A DNA stretch of 64,000 nt from an uncultured Atopobium sp. (GTDB taxonomy: Bacteria; Actinomycetota; Coriobacteriia; Coriobacteriales; Atopobiaceae). The notes beneath the pieces are model-generated. The model had not been told where the DNA came from, ran no database searches, and saw only the letters and a list, made by a program, of their open reading frames with translations. Positions within the stretch are counted from its first letter, which is position 1. Every line of letters begins with the position of its first letter. Of the stretch, positions 23,415 through 33,792 are shown in pieces. The translations under genes were made by a program, and so were the position numbers. The DNA is taken from the NCBI GenBank assembly GCA_938028565.1, contig CALIZS010000004.1, positions 62,001 through 126,000 of the forward strand, in the 5' to 3' direction.

Positions 23415-25794
23415 GGTGATAGAACAACCCACTAGGCCTTTTATTCCGTATAGCCTTTGTATCTTGCTATTTGTTTGCGTATGGCTGTATGTTTTTATCG
23501 CAAGAAACGAAACGCTTGATACTGTTTTGCTTCAGATTTTAGGAAGCTGCATGGCGGCGGCCTTAGGACTTTGGTATGTAAAGTACGCGCATACCAGCCT
23601 TATGACTGTTGGAACGGTTTTACTTTTACTTGTAATTACCTTTATCAAATCTTCTTTTATATATGCCAGTCAAATGGCATCGGTAGATCTTTTAGAGTCA
23701 ACCGCTATGCATAATTTTGAATTAGTTGTATCAAGAGATTTAGTCTATAAAAATCATACATGGACTGGTCAGGCAAATGTCATGTACCAGGGCAGATGCA
23801 TTGGATCTGTGGGGCTACATGCCAAGGAACCATTCTTGCGAGAAACTCATCTTTGTTGTGAAGGTAGGTTTACACAATATAAAGATAAGGAATTTTCAGA
23901 AGAACAATTTAAGAGAGGAGTACTTGGTTCAATTCAAATAACCAAGGTGAATTCAAAAACCTATGGAGAGGGAATTATTGGAGAAGTTGCTCAATTTAGA
24001 GAAAACTGTATTTCTCAACTCCAACCAGAACAGAGCTTTGGTCGAGCGTTAGTTGCATGTGGTCTTTGTGCCTATAGGCCTAGCTTGTATAGCTTTAACA
24101 TTCCTAGAATATTTATGCGCTGTGGTCTAATGCATCTCATCGCAATTTCTAGTTGTCACATGGTAATTCTCTCTGCTTTTATTGACGCTTTTCTTAAAAA
24201 ACTAACGATAAAACCTCTTTTAAGAGGGGTAGTGAATTTATTTTTACTCAGTAGCTACGCGCTTTTTTGTGGATTACCTGCATCCGCAATGAGGGCAATA
24301 CTTCTTGTTGAACAAAAATACGTAATGCAATGTGTGGGAAGAAAAAATCATACGCTCTCAGCAGTTTCTATCGTTGCATTATTTATGCTTTGTATAGATC
24401 CACAGCTAAGTGTGAATATTGCTTTCACTCTGTCTTTAACATGTATTTTTGGCATGAATATTTACGGCGGTCTTGCTCAGTACTATGCAAAAATTGCTTT
24501 TCACATATCTGGATATGGAAAAATACAGAAGATTCTTAGAAAACCGTTTTCTGACGTACGAAACACTATGTGTGCCACAACCGTTGCTCAGCTTTCGTGC
24601 CTTCCATTTTCTTGCATGTACTTTGGTCATTTTTCTTTACTTGCTCCTCTTTCAAGTGCGCTGATTACAAGTTTATTTTCTCTTCTGAGCTTATTTGGAA
24701 TTGGGGCAATAGCTTTATGTTGGTTTAAACCGGCTCAAGATGTTGCTTTCTGCCTTGTGGATTTTCTTGGTCAGTTTATAGAGACTCTTACTTCTTTTTT
24801 ATCCGAAAGATCTTTTGCAAGCGTGTCGTTAACTGACATGAGTTGGATAGTTTCATTGCTTGTATTTGCAGCAATGGTGGCTCTTTACGTGTTTTGGCCA
24901 AAAGGGAAAAGAGTAGTTTTATCTGGTATTTGTTTGATGGTGTTTATGCTTATTTTGGGTTTAAGTATCTACTGGAAGTTTTTCTCGCCAACAAGAATTT
25001 GTGTGATGGATATTGGCCAAGGTGATGCCATTTTGCTCAGTGATGGTGCGCATTCTCTGCTCGTAGACACGAGTGTGGGAGATGTGGTTAATGACGCTCT
25101 AGAGCGACAACACATCTCATATCTTGACGCTATTTTGCTCACACACCTTGATGAGGATCATGCTGGTGGCGTGAGGTATATGGTTGGTTCGGTGAAGGCA
25201 GGTCGGGTATTAGTTGGAGAAGGAATAACAAAACAAGAAAAACCTGAGCTTCAGAGAGCTATTCAGAGGATTTCCGGCAGCAGTTCCTATGAAGTTTTAT
25301 ATGGTGATGAATTTGATGTTGGTCGCTTTCATATTCGCGTTGTGTGGCCACATAGGGGATACAAAGCTAAAGAAGCTAATAATGCGTCGGTTGAGCTCTA
25401 TGTGACGTATAACGACGGGCAAAATACCTTAACTACGCTTTTAACGGGAGACGCCGAAAGAGATCAGACAAAAGAGACGGTGGATTCAGGCGATGTAGGG
25501 GATATAGATTTCTTAAAAGTTGGACATCATGGTGCAGCAAAGTCGCTTTATCCAGAAACTGCTCGTGTGCTAAAACCCGAGGTAGCAATTGCAAGTGCTG
25601 GAAAGAATAATCGTTATGGTCATCCTAAACAGGAAGCGGTGAATATCTTAGAGGGTGTTGGCGCAAGGTTTTATTGCACAAAAGATTATGGAGACGTCAC
25701 AGTATTTCCCGGAGAACATGGACCTAGGGTAAGTGTGCAACATGCTAAAGTAGATACAGATTTAGAGGAGGAAAAAGATGGCGGAGCAGGCTAA
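23407..25794 (+). CDS. comEC: DNA uptake channel protein ComEC/Rec2
   Basis: It forms the membrane channel for single-stranded DNA in natural transformation. The product is about 795 residues from GTG 23407 (AAGGA 8 bases upstream); a GTG at 23356 and another at 23416 are alternatives. Several hydrophobic helices come first, then the competence domain (ISSCHMVILSAFI, LPASAMRAILL), and a C-terminal metallo-beta-lactamase-like domain with DIGQGDAILL, LTHLDEDHAGG and VGHHGAA. All three domains are intact, so a functional channel is plausible. It overlaps comEA by 8 bases and holA by 17 bases. Confidence 0.93.
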   Translation: MSKVIEQPTRPFIPYSLCILLFVCVWLYVFIARNETLDTVLLQILGSCMAAALGLWYVKYAHTSLMTVGTVLLLLVITFIKSSFIYASQMASVDLLESTAMHNFELVVSRDLVYKNHTWTGQANVMYQGRCIGSVGLHAKEPFLRETHLCCEGRFTQYKDKEFSEEQFKRGVLGSIQITKVNSKTYGEGIIGEVAQFRENCISQLQPEQSFGRALVACGLCAYRPSLYSFNIPRIFMRCGLMHLIAISSCHMVILSAFIDAFLKKLTIKPLLRGVVNLFLLSSYALFCGLPASAMRAILLVEQKYVMQCVGRKNHTLSAVSIVALFMLCIDPQLSVNIAFTLSLTCIFGMNIYGGLAQYYAKIAFHISGYGKIQKILRKPFSDVRNTMCATTVAQLSCLPFSCMYFGHFSLLAPLSSALITSLFSLLSLFGIGAIALCWFKPAQDVAFCLVDFLGQFIETLTSFLSERSFASVSLTDMSWIVSLLVFAAMVALYVFWPKGKRVVLSGICLMVFMLILGLSIYWKFFSPTRICVMDIGQGDAILLSDGAHSLLVDTSVGDVVNDALERQHISYLDAILLTHLDEDHAGGVRYMVGSVKAGRVLVGEGITKQEKPELQRAIQRISGSSSYEVLYGDEFDVGRFHIRVVWPHRGYKAKEANNASVELYVTYNDGQNTLTTLLTGDAERDQTKETVDSGDVGDIDFLKVGHHGAAKSLYPETARVLKPEVAIASAGKNNRYGHPKQEAVNILEGVGARFYCTKDYGDVTVFPGEHGPRVSVQHAKVDTDLEEEKDGGAG

Positions 25795-26749
25795 GCTACT
25801 AGCTGCATATTTGGCTGTTGGCCCTGATGAGATGAAGCGCGCGAGGGCTATAGACAAACTTAAAAGCCGTCTTAACCAGAGTTTTATTACGTTTAACCTT
25901 GATGAGATTTCTGTAAGCGCTGAGCTGACTCCAGAATCTGTTTTGTCTTCTGCTCAGACACTTCCTATGGGTGATTCTAGACGAATTGTTGTTATTGATG
26001 ATGCAGGTAAATTGCCTAAGTCTGTGTCAGAGGCACTTGTTGAGTATCTAAAGAACCCCAATCCAACTACTACGTTGATGCTTTCTGCAAAGACGCTTGC
26101 AAAAACAACAAGGCTTTACAAGGCAGTTGACGCTTTAGGAAAGCTCGCAGTTATTAATTGCGGTGCAATGACTAGAAGTGAATTGCCTAAATATATAGGA
26201 GATCTTGGAAGAAAGTATGGGCTACAAATTCCAGCAAATGTGGCCAACGAGCTTGTAAGTCGTGTTGGCGATAATACCACCATGCTCGATTCTCAGATTA
26301 AATCTCTAGCAGCTCTATTGGGTCGTCCTGGTGCAATTGACGTTCAGTTTGTAGAAATTCATGTTGCACGAGTGGTTGAGGTCAAGCCGTGGGATTTTCT
26401 CGACAGTTTATCAGCGAGAAATGCTCAAAAGGCTTTGGAGCTTTATAGTCAGATGGATGAATCGGGAGCTATTGGAAATCTGTCACTTATGACTGGACGC
26501 GTAAGAGAGCTTATTTGCGCCAGGTCTATGGTTAAGCGTGGTACAGAACGGGAAATTGCCTCAGTTTTGGGCAAGCAGGACTGGCAAGTAAGAAATTATG
26601 CACGATGGGCGCGTCAATTTGCAGATGGCGAGCTTGAACATATTCTGGGTCTCTGTGCAGATGCAGAACGTGGTCTTAAGAGTGGAGAAGATAAAACAAC
26701 CACAATGACCAAGCTTATCTTTGCTCTGTGCGGCGTCGCAAATGTGTAG
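25778..26749 (+). CDS. holA: DNA polymerase III delta subunit HolA
   Basis: It opens the sliding clamp within the clamp-loader complex. The 323-residue product has the GPDEMKRARAIDKLKSRL N-terminus, a degenerate AAA+ fold without a canonical Walker A as expected for delta, and the mid-region VVEVKPWDFLDSLSARNAQKAL. The start ATG 25778 lies inside the comEC end, after GGAGGAAAAAG. A bidirectional terminator separates it from the convergent rpsT. Confidence 0.9.
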   Translation: MAEQAKLLAAYLAVGPDEMKRARAIDKLKSRLNQSFITFNLDEISVSAELTPESVLSSAQTLPMGDSRRIVVIDDAGKLPKSVSEALVEYLKNPNPTTTLMLSAKTLAKTTRLYKAVDALGKLAVINCGAMTRSELPKYIGDLGRKYGLQIPANVANELVSRVGDNTTMLDSQIKSLAALLGRPGAIDVQFVEIHVARVVEVKPWDFLDSLSARNAQKALELYSQMDESGAIGNLSLMTGRVRELICARSMVKRGTEREIASVLGKQDWQVRNYARWARQFADGELEHILGLCADAERGLKSGEDKTTTMTKLIFALCGVANV

Positions 26750-26771
26750 ATTCAAAGAATTCAGGTAAGAA

Positions 26772-26797
26772 AAAACGGACTCCAAGGAGTCCGTTTT
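26772..26797. terminator. Bidirectional terminator between holA and rpsT
   Basis: CGGACTC / GAGTCCG stem with A-run on one side and T-run on the other, serving both convergent genes. Confidence 0.9.
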
Positions 26798-26820
26798 AAA
26801 AAGTTAAAAGTAGATAAGAA

Positions 26821-27084
26821 CTACTTAAGGGTGTTAACAAGCTTCTGAACGCCGCTCTTACGCTGAGCAGCCTGATTCTTGTGTACGATGCCCTTAGAAG
26901 CAGCCTTGTCAAGAAGGCGAGATGCCTTGTTAGCTGCAACCTGTGCGTCCTCAAGCTGGCCTGCCTCAACAGCAGTGCGAACTGCCTTAATAGCAGTCTT
27001 AAGCTCGGAACGGACAGCCTTGTTGCGCTGGCGTGCCTTCTCAGCGGTGAGAATACGCTTCTTCTGAGACTTGATGTTAGCCAC
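26821..27084 (-). CDS. rpsT: 30S ribosomal protein S20
   Basis: This 87-residue, very Lys/Arg/Ala-rich protein binds 16S rRNA early in 30S assembly. It starts with [10 protein letters not shown] and has the [13 protein letters not shown] and [17 protein letters not shown] segments typical of S20. The start codon is GTG at 27084 after AAAGGAA. It is divergent from lepA and convergent with holA, the usual S20 neighbourhood in Gram-positive bacteria. Confidence 0.96.
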   Translation of the reverse strand: MANIKSQKKRILTAEKARQRNKAVRSELKTAIKAVRTAVEAGQLEDAQVAANKASRLLDKAASKGIVHKNQAAQRKSGVQKLVNTLK

Positions 27085-27192
27085 GTGCGGTTCCTTTCGG
27101 TGTTTACTATGTGAGGCCTCTTCGCTGAGACACGTTTGAGGCAGCTGTTGAAGTATAGCACGAAGGGGGTAGTTTACGCTATTATTTTCCTT

Positions 27193-29004
27193 ATGAATAC
27201 ACAGGATACTTCACATATTCGCAACTTCTCTATTGTTGCGCACATTGATCACGGTAAATCTACCATCAGTGACCGCATTTTAGAGCTTACTCATACCGTT
27301 GAAGAACGCGATATGGAGTCACAGCTCTTGGACACTATGGACATTGAACGTGAGCGTGGAATTACCATTAAATCAAACGCAGTCCGCGTCATGTATGACG
27401 CAGATGACGGAGAGCGCTATCAGTTCAACCTGATTGACACTCCAGGCCACGTTGACTTTACCTATGAGGTCTCAAGGTCTTTGGCTGCTTGTGAGGGTGC
27501 AGTGCTGGTTGTTGATGCAACGCAAGGCGTTGAGGCACAGACTGTCTCAAACGCTATGCTGGCCATGAATGCTAACCTGGATATTGTTCCTGCAATCAAT
27601 AAGATTGACCTTCCATCTGCTCGACCTGAAGAGGTACGCGCAGAAATTGAAGATGTTCTTGCTATCCCGGCTGATGATGCGGTATGTGTCTCCGGTAAAA
27701 CAGGTGAGGGTATTCACGAGCTCCTTGAAGCTTTGGTGTATTTGGTTTCTCCTCCAAAGGGAGACCCTACAGCTCCACTTAAGGCGCTTATTCTTGACTC
27801 GTATTTTGATCAGTTCAGAGGCGTCGTTGCAACGGTGCGTGTTTTTGACGGTTCAATTAAGGCTGGCGACCAGCTTCTTATGATGCAGGGATCTACGCCT
27901 TTTCTTGTTGAAGAAGTTGGCGCTAAGAGACCTCTTGAGATGGCTGTTGGACAGCTTTCTGTTGGTGAAGTTGGCTATGTGGTAACTGGCCTCAAAGACC
28001 CTGAAGCTGTCCGCGTTGGAGATACGCTTACCTATAAACAAAATCCTTGTTCAGAACCACTGCCAGGTTATCGTGAGGCAAAACCAATGGTATTTACCGG
28101 TCTTTTCCCGGTTGATAACAAACAGTATGAGAATCTCCGTGACGCACTTGATAAGTTGCACGTTAATGATCCATCTCTTACGTGGTCGCCAGAGACGTCT
28201 GTTGCTTTGGGATTTGGCTTCAGAGTAGGCTTTTTGGGTCTTCTCCACATGGAGGTTGTCAAAGAACGTCTTGAACGTGAGTTTGACCTGGACTTAATTG
28301 CTACCAGTCCCTCTGTTGACTATCACGTCTATAAGACCGATGGAACTATGATTGAGATTACCAGTCCTCAAGATCTTCCAGAGGTTACCAAGATTGATCG
28401 CATTGATGAGCCATACCTAAAGGCAAAGATTATTGTGCCTCCTGAGTTTGTTGGTACGGTTATGCAGCTTGTTGTTGATCATCGTGGCGTATCTGAAGAC
28501 ATGGTGTATCTGTCAGATAGGTCCGTCGAGATGATTTTTAGCATTCCTTTGGCCGAGCTTATCCTGGACTTCTTTGACCAGCTTAAGAGTAGAACCAAAG
28601 GTTATGCCTCACTTGACTATGAGTTTGATTCGTATCGCACTTCTGACCTAGTTAAGCTTGATATCTTGCTTGCTGGAGACGTCGTTGATGCGCTTTCGTT
28701 TATTGTTCACAAAGACAAAGCATATGATCTTGCTCGTGGTCTTTGCGACAGACTAAAAGGCATCATTCCTCAGCAGCTCTTTGAAGTTCCTATTCAAGGT
28801 GCTATTGGCAATAAAATCATTTCTCGCTCTACCGTTCGCGCACGTAGAAAGGACGTCTTGGCTAAATGCTACGGCGGTGATATTTCCAGAAAGCGCAAAC
28901 TGCTTGAAAAACAAAAAGAGGGTAAGAAGCGCATGAAGCAGATTGGCTCAGTCGAAGTACCTCAAGAGGCATTCTTGGCTGTTCTCAAGGTTGACGACGA
29001 GTAG
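27193..29004 (+). CDS. lepA: Elongation factor 4 LepA
   Basis: This ribosome-bound GTPase has been linked to back-translocation and 30S biogenesis. The product is 603 residues from ATG 27193, matching the family's usual 600; a 57-base in-frame extension upstream has no support. G1 is [10 protein letters not shown]2 includes RGITIKSN, G3 DTPGHVDF, G4 NKIDLP. The C-terminus has the LepA-specific [21 protein letters not shown] and [20 protein letters not shown]. No strong ribosome binding site is visible directly before the start. Confidence 0.96.
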   Translation: MNTQDTSHIRNFSIVAHIDHGKSTISDRILELTHTVEERDMESQLLDTMDIERERGITIKSNAVRVMYDADDGERYQFNLIDTPGHVDFTYEVSRSLAACEGAVLVVDATQGVEAQTVSNAMLAMNANLDIVPAINKIDLPSARPEEVRAEIEDVLAIPADDAVCVSGKTGEGIHELLEALVYLVSPPKGDPTAPLKALILDSYFDQFRGVVATVRVFDGSIKAGDQLLMMQGSTPFLVEEVGAKRPLEMAVGQLSVGEVGYVVTGLKDPEAVRVGDTLTYKQNPCSEPLPGYREAKPMVFTGLFPVDNKQYENLRDALDKLHVNDPSLTWSPETSVALGFGFRVGFLGLLHMEVVKERLEREFDLDLIATSPSVDYHVYKTDGTMIEITSPQDLPEVTKIDRIDEPYLKAKIIVPPEFVGTVMQLVVDHRGVSEDMVYLSDRSVEMIFSIPLAELILDFFDQLKSRTKGYASLDYEFDSYRTSDLVKLDILLAGDVVDALSFIVHKDKAYDLARGLCDRLKGIIPQQLFEVPIQGAIGNKIISRSTVRARRKDVLAKCYGGDISRKRKLLEKQKEGKKRMKQIGSVEVPQEAFLAVLKVDDE

Positions 29005-29013
29005 AAGGTATTT

Positions 29014-30105
29014 GTGGAGTCGCTTCAAACAATCATTTCAACCTGCTCACCCCAAGCAGGCCTTTCTTCACATATTGTTCCTTTTGCGTCAGGATCTTCA
29101 CTCAAGGAGTGCCTGTCCGCAAATCCTGTGCTTATGGCACCCATGGCTGGCGTCAGTGATGGTGTGTATCGCACTATGGCTCGAGCGGGCGGAGCAGGTC
29201 TTGCATACTCAGAAATGGTTTCTGTCGCAGGAATTCATTATGGTGGCGAGAAAACCTGGGAGCTTGTAGAGCCCCTTTCAACTGAGCCAGATATTGCTGT
29301 CCAGTTATTTGGTTCAAAGCCAGAGCAGTTTAAAGAAGCTGCAGCTCAGATTAGTGAGCGCCTAGGAAATAAGCTTGCTCTTATCGATATCAATATGGCT
29401 TGTCCTGTTCCTAAGGTTGTAAAAAAGGGGGAGGGCTCAGCCCTTCTCGATACCCCAGAGCTTGCTGCAGATCTGGTCAAAGCTTGTCTTTCTGAGGTCG
29501 CGGTGCCTGTTACCGTGAAGATTAGACGAGGTAGACGTCAGAATGAGGAAGTAGCTCCTGAGTTTGCTCGTGCTATGGAACAGGCTGGGGCTTCTGCTGT
29601 TGCTATTCATGGTCGCTTTGCAACCCAGATGTATCGAGGCCAGGCGGAGTGGGAGACCGTTAATAGAGTTTGCGATGCTGTTTCAATTCCGGTAATAGGC
29701 TCTGGTGACATGCTCTCTGCTGAAGCGGCAGCTCATGCCCTTACAGAGACAGGTGTGACAGCTGTAATGATTGCTCGTGGAACCTATGGTAATCCATGGA
29801 TTTTCAAAAACACTCAAGCTTTAGTTGAAGGTCAAGCTCCACTTGTTCCAACACTTGATCAGATGCTTGCATCTTTTATGATGCACGTACGTTTACTTGA
29901 CGCTGCCCACATTCATATTGCTCGCGCAAGAAGCCTCTCTACCTGGTATTTTAGGGGTATTCCAAACGCTGCCTATTGGCGCGGTAAGTCAGTAAGGTGT
30001 GTTACAGCTCAAGATTTTATTGATCTGGCACTAGAGATTAAAGAAACCGTCACGCAACTTGAGGGTGAGCAGGAATTTTCTGAGCACAATTCATCTATGA
30101 GCTAG
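29014..30105 (+). CDS. dus: tRNA-dihydrouridine synthase (Dus, DusB-like)
   Basis: This FMN enzyme reduces uridine to dihydrouridine in tRNA D-loops. The 363-residue product starts at GTG 29014 after GAAGG. The TIM-barrel signature LMAPMAGVSDGVYR (about 42-55) binds FMN; NMACPVPKVVKKGEGSALL carries the catalytic Cys; IHGRFATQMYRGQAEW and VIGSGDMLSAE follow. The first about 35 residues are an extra, unassigned N-terminus. It is followed 9 bases later by hemW. Confidence 0.93.
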   Translation: MESLQTIISTCSPQAGLSSHIVPFASGSSLKECLSANPVLMAPMAGVSDGVYRTMARAGGAGLAYSEMVSVAGIHYGGEKTWELVEPLSTEPDIAVQLFGSKPEQFKEAAAQISERLGNKLALIDINMACPVPKVVKKGEGSALLDTPELAADLVKACLSEVAVPVTVKIRRGRRQNEEVAPEFARAMEQAGASAVAIHGRFATQMYRGQAEWETVNRVCDAVSIPVIGSGDMLSAEAAAHALTETGVTAVMIARGTYGNPWIFKNTQALVEGQAPLVPTLDQMLASFMMHVRLLDAAHIHIARARSLSTWYFRGIPNAAYWRGKSVRCVTAQDFIDLALEIKETVTQLEGEQEFSEHNSSMS

Positions 30106-30114
30106 TGGTCTGTT

Positions 30115-31365
30115 GTGGATTCTTGTCAGTCTAAATACAATCAAACGGCTACCTCTGCACTTTATCTGCATATTCCGTTTTGCTCTCAAAAATGCTTCTA
30201 TTGCGATTTTTCGTCTTGGTCTACAAGGCAAGATGATGGTCGCATGAAAAATTATGTTAAAGCTCTAAAACACCAGCTAGATGAAGCCGCTCAGCTTGGT
30301 TTGTTATCAGCCACAAAAACAGTTTATATGGGCGGTGGAACGCCAAGCTTGCTTGGTCAAGATGCAGTGGATTTGGCGCAGCACACTTCTGCGATTGCAA
30401 ATCCTACTGAGTTCAGTATGGAGGCAAATCCAGACTCACTGTCTGATGATCTTCTCGCCAGTCTTGCCACGGGCGGGATAACACGAATTTCTTTGGGAGT
30501 TCAAAGCTTTAACGATAACGAGCTCAAGAAGTTGGGCAGAATTCACTCGGCCGACCTGGCTTACGACAGAGTACTTGCTGCAAAAGAGCATGACTACGAC
30601 GTGTCGGTTGATCTTATGTGCGCTATTCCTGAGCAAACAGAGAGTTCTTGGGAGTTTTCGCTCTCAAGATTTATCTCGCTTGGCGTAAATCATGTGAGCG
30701 TCTATCCGCTAACCATTGAGGGCGGCACGGTGCTGGCTAAGCAAACCCAGGATAAAGATACTCCATGGAACGCCTACGACGTGCAAGCAGATCGAATGCA
30801 AGCAGCTTCAAAGACGCTCCAAGCAGCGGGGTTTGAACGCTACGAGGTAGCAAGTTATGCCCGCAATCATAAGAGCTGCAAGCACAATAAGATGTACTGG
30901 ACAGGCGAGTCGTACCTTGGTCTTGGGACTAGCGCTGCAAGCATGTTGACTGCAGCTGAGTACGATGTGTTTGCAGAGAAGAGCATCTCTTTGCCAAAGC
31001 GTCCGCAAAATGCCGTACGTGCGCGACTGGTGGTTCTTGATGCTCCAAGAAAAATTGCTGAAGGTGCGTCGCTTTTCTCGACAGAGTTTGATGTTGAATT
31101 TCTGACTCAAAGAGAAGTTGTGGCAGAAGATTTGATGCTGCACGCTCGTCTTATGGAACCAATTTCTTCTTCGCTTTTAGATGAGTCTGAGCAGGTATTT
31201 GGCGCATCGCGTCTACATGATGTGTTTGATGCATGCGTACGAGATGGGCTGTTAGTTCACGTTGATGCGGCAAATTCTAGGGCTGGAACTTCATATAAGC
31301 CTACCGAGAAAGGCTGGCTGCTTGGCAACGAGCTCTATGGACGTCTTTGGGATTTACGTTTGTAA
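30115..31365 (+). CDS. hemW: Radical SAM heme chaperone HemW (coproporphyrinogen oxidase-like)
   Basis: The 416-residue product starts at GTG 30115. The LHIPFCSQKCFYCDFSSW segment (about 20-37) holds the CxxxCxxC 4Fe-4S radical-SAM motif. GGGTPSLL, EANPDSL and RISLGVQSFND are family landmarks. HemW-type proteins deliver heme rather than oxidise coproporphyrinogen; the two cannot be told apart firmly by eye. Its place before dnaJ is the standard hemW-hrcA-grpE-dnaK-dnaJ neighbourhood, but hrcA is missing here. Confidence 0.9.
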   Translation: MDSCQSKYNQTATSALYLHIPFCSQKCFYCDFSSWSTRQDDGRMKNYVKALKHQLDEAAQLGLLSATKTVYMGGGTPSLLGQDAVDLAQHTSAIANPTEFSMEANPDSLSDDLLASLATGGITRISLGVQSFNDNELKKLGRIHSADLAYDRVLAAKEHDYDVSVDLMCAIPEQTESSWEFSLSRFISLGVNHVSVYPLTIEGGTVLAKQTQDKDTPWNAYDVQADRMQAASKTLQAAGFERYEVASYARNHKSCKHNKMYWTGESYLGLGTSAASMLTAAEYDVFAEKSISLPKRPQNAVRARLVVLDAPRKIAEGASLFSTEFDVEFLTQREVVAEDLMLHARLMEPISSSLLDESEQVFGASRLHDVFDACVRDGLLVHVDAANSRAGTSYKPTEKGWLLGNELYGRLWDLRL

Positions 31366-31458
31366 TGCGTTTGTGCTGCATTAAGTTCAAAACAAGTGGG
31401 TACACTTTCAAACGTTCTCGTGATGCAGGTTTTTTATGGGTTGAATCGGAGAGATTTC

Positions 31459-32565
31459 ATGGCTGCTATGAACGAAAAGGACTACTACGCCATCCTTGGT
31501 GTTTCTGAGTCCGCGACAGCTGAAGAAATTAGAAAAGCTTTTCAAACTAAAGCTCGTAAGCTTCATCCTGACATCAATAAAGAGCCCGATGCTGAAGAGC
31601 GTTTTAAAGAGGTTTCTGAGGCGTATGCTGTTTTATCAGATACCGAGAAACGCCGTCGTTATGACGCAATGAGAAGCGGTTCTTTCTATGGCGGCGGCTA
31701 TGGTCCTTCTGGTTATCCTGGCGGATCTGCCTATGGAGGTTCTCCTTTTGAGGGAGGCTTCCCGTTTGGTGATATCAACTTTACTAATTGGACCACTGGA
31801 TCTCAAAAGCGCTCTCGTGCATACAAGCCTCAGACTGGCGCAGATATTGTCTACGACTTAACGCTGAATGATACAGACGCTAAAAGTGGCGTTAAGAAAG
31901 GCATCACGTATCAGCGCTTTGTTACTTGTGATGCTTGTGCTGGTAAGGGATCTCAGCATAAAGCTGAGGCAACTACCTGTCCTACCTGCCACGGAACGGG
32001 CCATATTGACATTGATCTTTCTTCCATTTTTGGAGTAGGCAAGTTTAGAGTTGACTGTCCAGAGTGTGAAGGCGCTGGACACGTTGTACAGGACCCATGC
32101 GACGTTTGTGGTGGTTCTGGACGTGTTTTGTCTGCAAGTGAAATTATGGTTGATGTACCAGCTAATTCACATGATGGTGACCAGATCAGAGTACCTGGAA
32201 TGGGAAATGCAGGAACAAATGGTTCTGCAACTGGTGATTTTATCGTAAATATTAAGGTTCCTTCAGAGCAGTTAACGTTCCGCCAACGCGCGGGAGCTCG
32301 TATCACCGGTATAACTGCAATGCTTCTTGTGTTTGTGGCGCTTAATTTACGCTCACCACTATTTGCCATTGTGTTGATTCCGCTTTTGATATTTGGCATA
32401 AGAAACGTTTTTGCAGATGGCGTAAAGATGAACACTGGCTGGTGGAGAAGTTTTGCAAATGCCTTTGTTTCGGGAATTATCAACGGTGCCTTCTACTCAA
32501 TTATTATTATGACTTTGTATGCTTGTACGGCCGGATTAGGCCATGTTGGCTATATGGGAATTTAA
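31459..32565 (+). CDS. DnaJ-type co-chaperone with membrane-spanning C-terminus
   Basis: The 368-residue product starts at ATG 31459 (GGAGAG upstream; a longer frame from 31396 lacks support). The J domain occupies residues 6-72 with HPD at 36-38. A Gly/Tyr/Ser-rich stretch and a DnaJ zinc region with four CxxCxGxG repeats follow ([32 protein letters not shown]). After the first C-terminal domain ([17 protein letters not shown]) the second is replaced: from about residue 282 there are hydrophobic segments at about 282-297, 301-317 and 334-360. This suggests a membrane-anchored J-protein that recruits DnaK to the membrane. It sits directly before a full-length dnaJ. Confidence 0.85.
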   Translation: MAAMNEKDYYAILGVSESATAEEIRKAFQTKARKLHPDINKEPDAEERFKEVSEAYAVLSDTEKRRRYDAMRSGSFYGGGYGPSGYPGGSAYGGSPFEGGFPFGDINFTNWTTGSQKRSRAYKPQTGADIVYDLTLNDTDAKSGVKKGITYQRFVTCDACAGKGSQHKAEATTCPTCHGTGHIDIDLSSIFGVGKFRVDCPECEGAGHVVQDPCDVCGGSGRVLSASEIMVDVPANSHDGDQIRVPGMGNAGTNGSATGDFIVNIKVPSEQLTFRQRAGARITGITAMLLVFVALNLRSPLFAIVLIPLLIFGIRNVFADGVKMNTGWWRSFANAFVSGIINGAFYSIIIMTLYACTAGLGHVGYMGI

Positions 32566-32598
32566 GTTTTAGGTTTTACAAGGGGAGAGTTAGTAAGC

Positions 32599-33792
32599 GT
32601 GGCAGAGAAGAAAGACTTCTACGAGCTCTTAGGTGTTGCTCGTGATGCAGACCAAAAAACAATCAAGCGAGCTTTTCTAAAGCTGGCAAGAAAGCTGCAC
32701 CCTGATGTTTCTGATGATCCTCATGCAGAAGAGAAGTTTAAAGAGGTAAACGAAGCTTATTCTGTGCTTTCAGATGAGCAAAAGCGTGCCAACTATGACC
32801 GTTATGGTGATCCTAATGGTCCATCCGGTTTTGGTGGCGGCTATGTGGATATGTCAGATATCTTTGGCGGTGGTTTTGGCGGCTTTGGAGATATCTTTGA
32901 CTCCTTCTTTGGCGGCGGCCATGGTGGTCGTGGCGCTGCTCAGCGTACTCGTGGCAGTGATATGGGAATTAGACTCTCTATCACTTTGGAAGAGGCTGCT
33001 GCGGGTGTTACAAAAACTATCTCGTATAACAGACTTTCTACCTGCGATGACTGTAATGGCACCGGCCTTGGTGAGGGTGGAAAAATTGAAGACTGCCCAC
33101 GTTGTCATGGCACGGGCACGGTAGTTCAGGTTCAAAATACCGTCTTTGGTCAGATGCAATCTCAGACCGTATGTCCAGAGTGTCAAGGAACAGGCAAAAA
33201 AGTAGAACATGCCTGTGAGACCTGTGGTGGCCAAGGAAGAACTCCTGACCATGAGCGTGTTTCTGTTGAAATTCCTGCAGGCGTTCACTCTGGTCAGTCA
33301 ATTTCTATTACCGGCAAGGGCGAGGCTGGTGTCAGGGGTGATACCTCTGGTGACCTTATCGTAACTATTGAAGTTTCCCAGCATAAAGACTTTGAGCGCA
33401 GGGGAGACGATCTCTTTACTTCAGTTAGTGTAGATTCTCTTGAGGCAATTGTTGGTACTACCGTTACCATTGACGGCATTATCAAAGATGAAACTATTGA
33501 GATTTCTATACCTGCAGGTTGTAAGTATGGCCAGCAGCTAAGCGTGGCTGGTAAAGGCATGCCTCGTTTGCATACTAAGGCTCGTGGGAACCTTTACGTT
33601 CTGGTTCACATTGAGACTTCAACAGGACTGACCAAAGATCAGTTAGATACGCTCACCTCACTTATTGATGAGCGTAAACAAAGTAGTGTTCAAGACGCTC
33701 AAGATGAGCCACACGCTACTCAATCTGAAGGCAGAGATTCTTCAGATCACAAAAATAAGAACGTCAAAAAGACTTCCAAGAAGAGGCGCTAA
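32599..33792 (+). CDS. dnaJ: Chaperone protein DnaJ
   Basis: This co-chaperone stimulates DnaK ATPase and delivers substrates. The 397-residue product starts at GTG 32599. J domain with HPD (about 34-36), a Gly/Phe-rich region (about 75-115), zinc region with CDDCNGTG, CPRCHGTG, CPECQGTG and CETCGGQG, and two C-terminal substrate-binding domains are all present. The tail is very Lys-rich. It follows the membrane J-protein by 33 bases and its stop overlaps the mtaB start. Confidence 0.96.
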   Translation: MAEKKDFYELLGVARDADQKTIKRAFLKLARKLHPDVSDDPHAEEKFKEVNEAYSVLSDEQKRANYDRYGDPNGPSGFGGGYVDMSDIFGGGFGGFGDIFDSFFGGGHGGRGAAQRTRGSDMGIRLSITLEEAAAGVTKTISYNRLSTCDDCNGTGLGEGGKIEDCPRCHGTGTVVQVQNTVFGQMQSQTVCPECQGTGKKVEHACETCGGQGRTPDHERVSVEIPAGVHSGQSISITGKGEAGVRGDTSGDLIVTIEVSQHKDFERRGDDLFTSVSVDSLEAIVGTTVTIDGIIKDETIEISIPAGCKYGQQLSVAGKGMPRLHTKARGNLYVLVHIETSTGLTKDQLDTLTSLIDERKQSSVQDAQDEPHATQSEGRDSSDHKNKNVKKTSKKRR

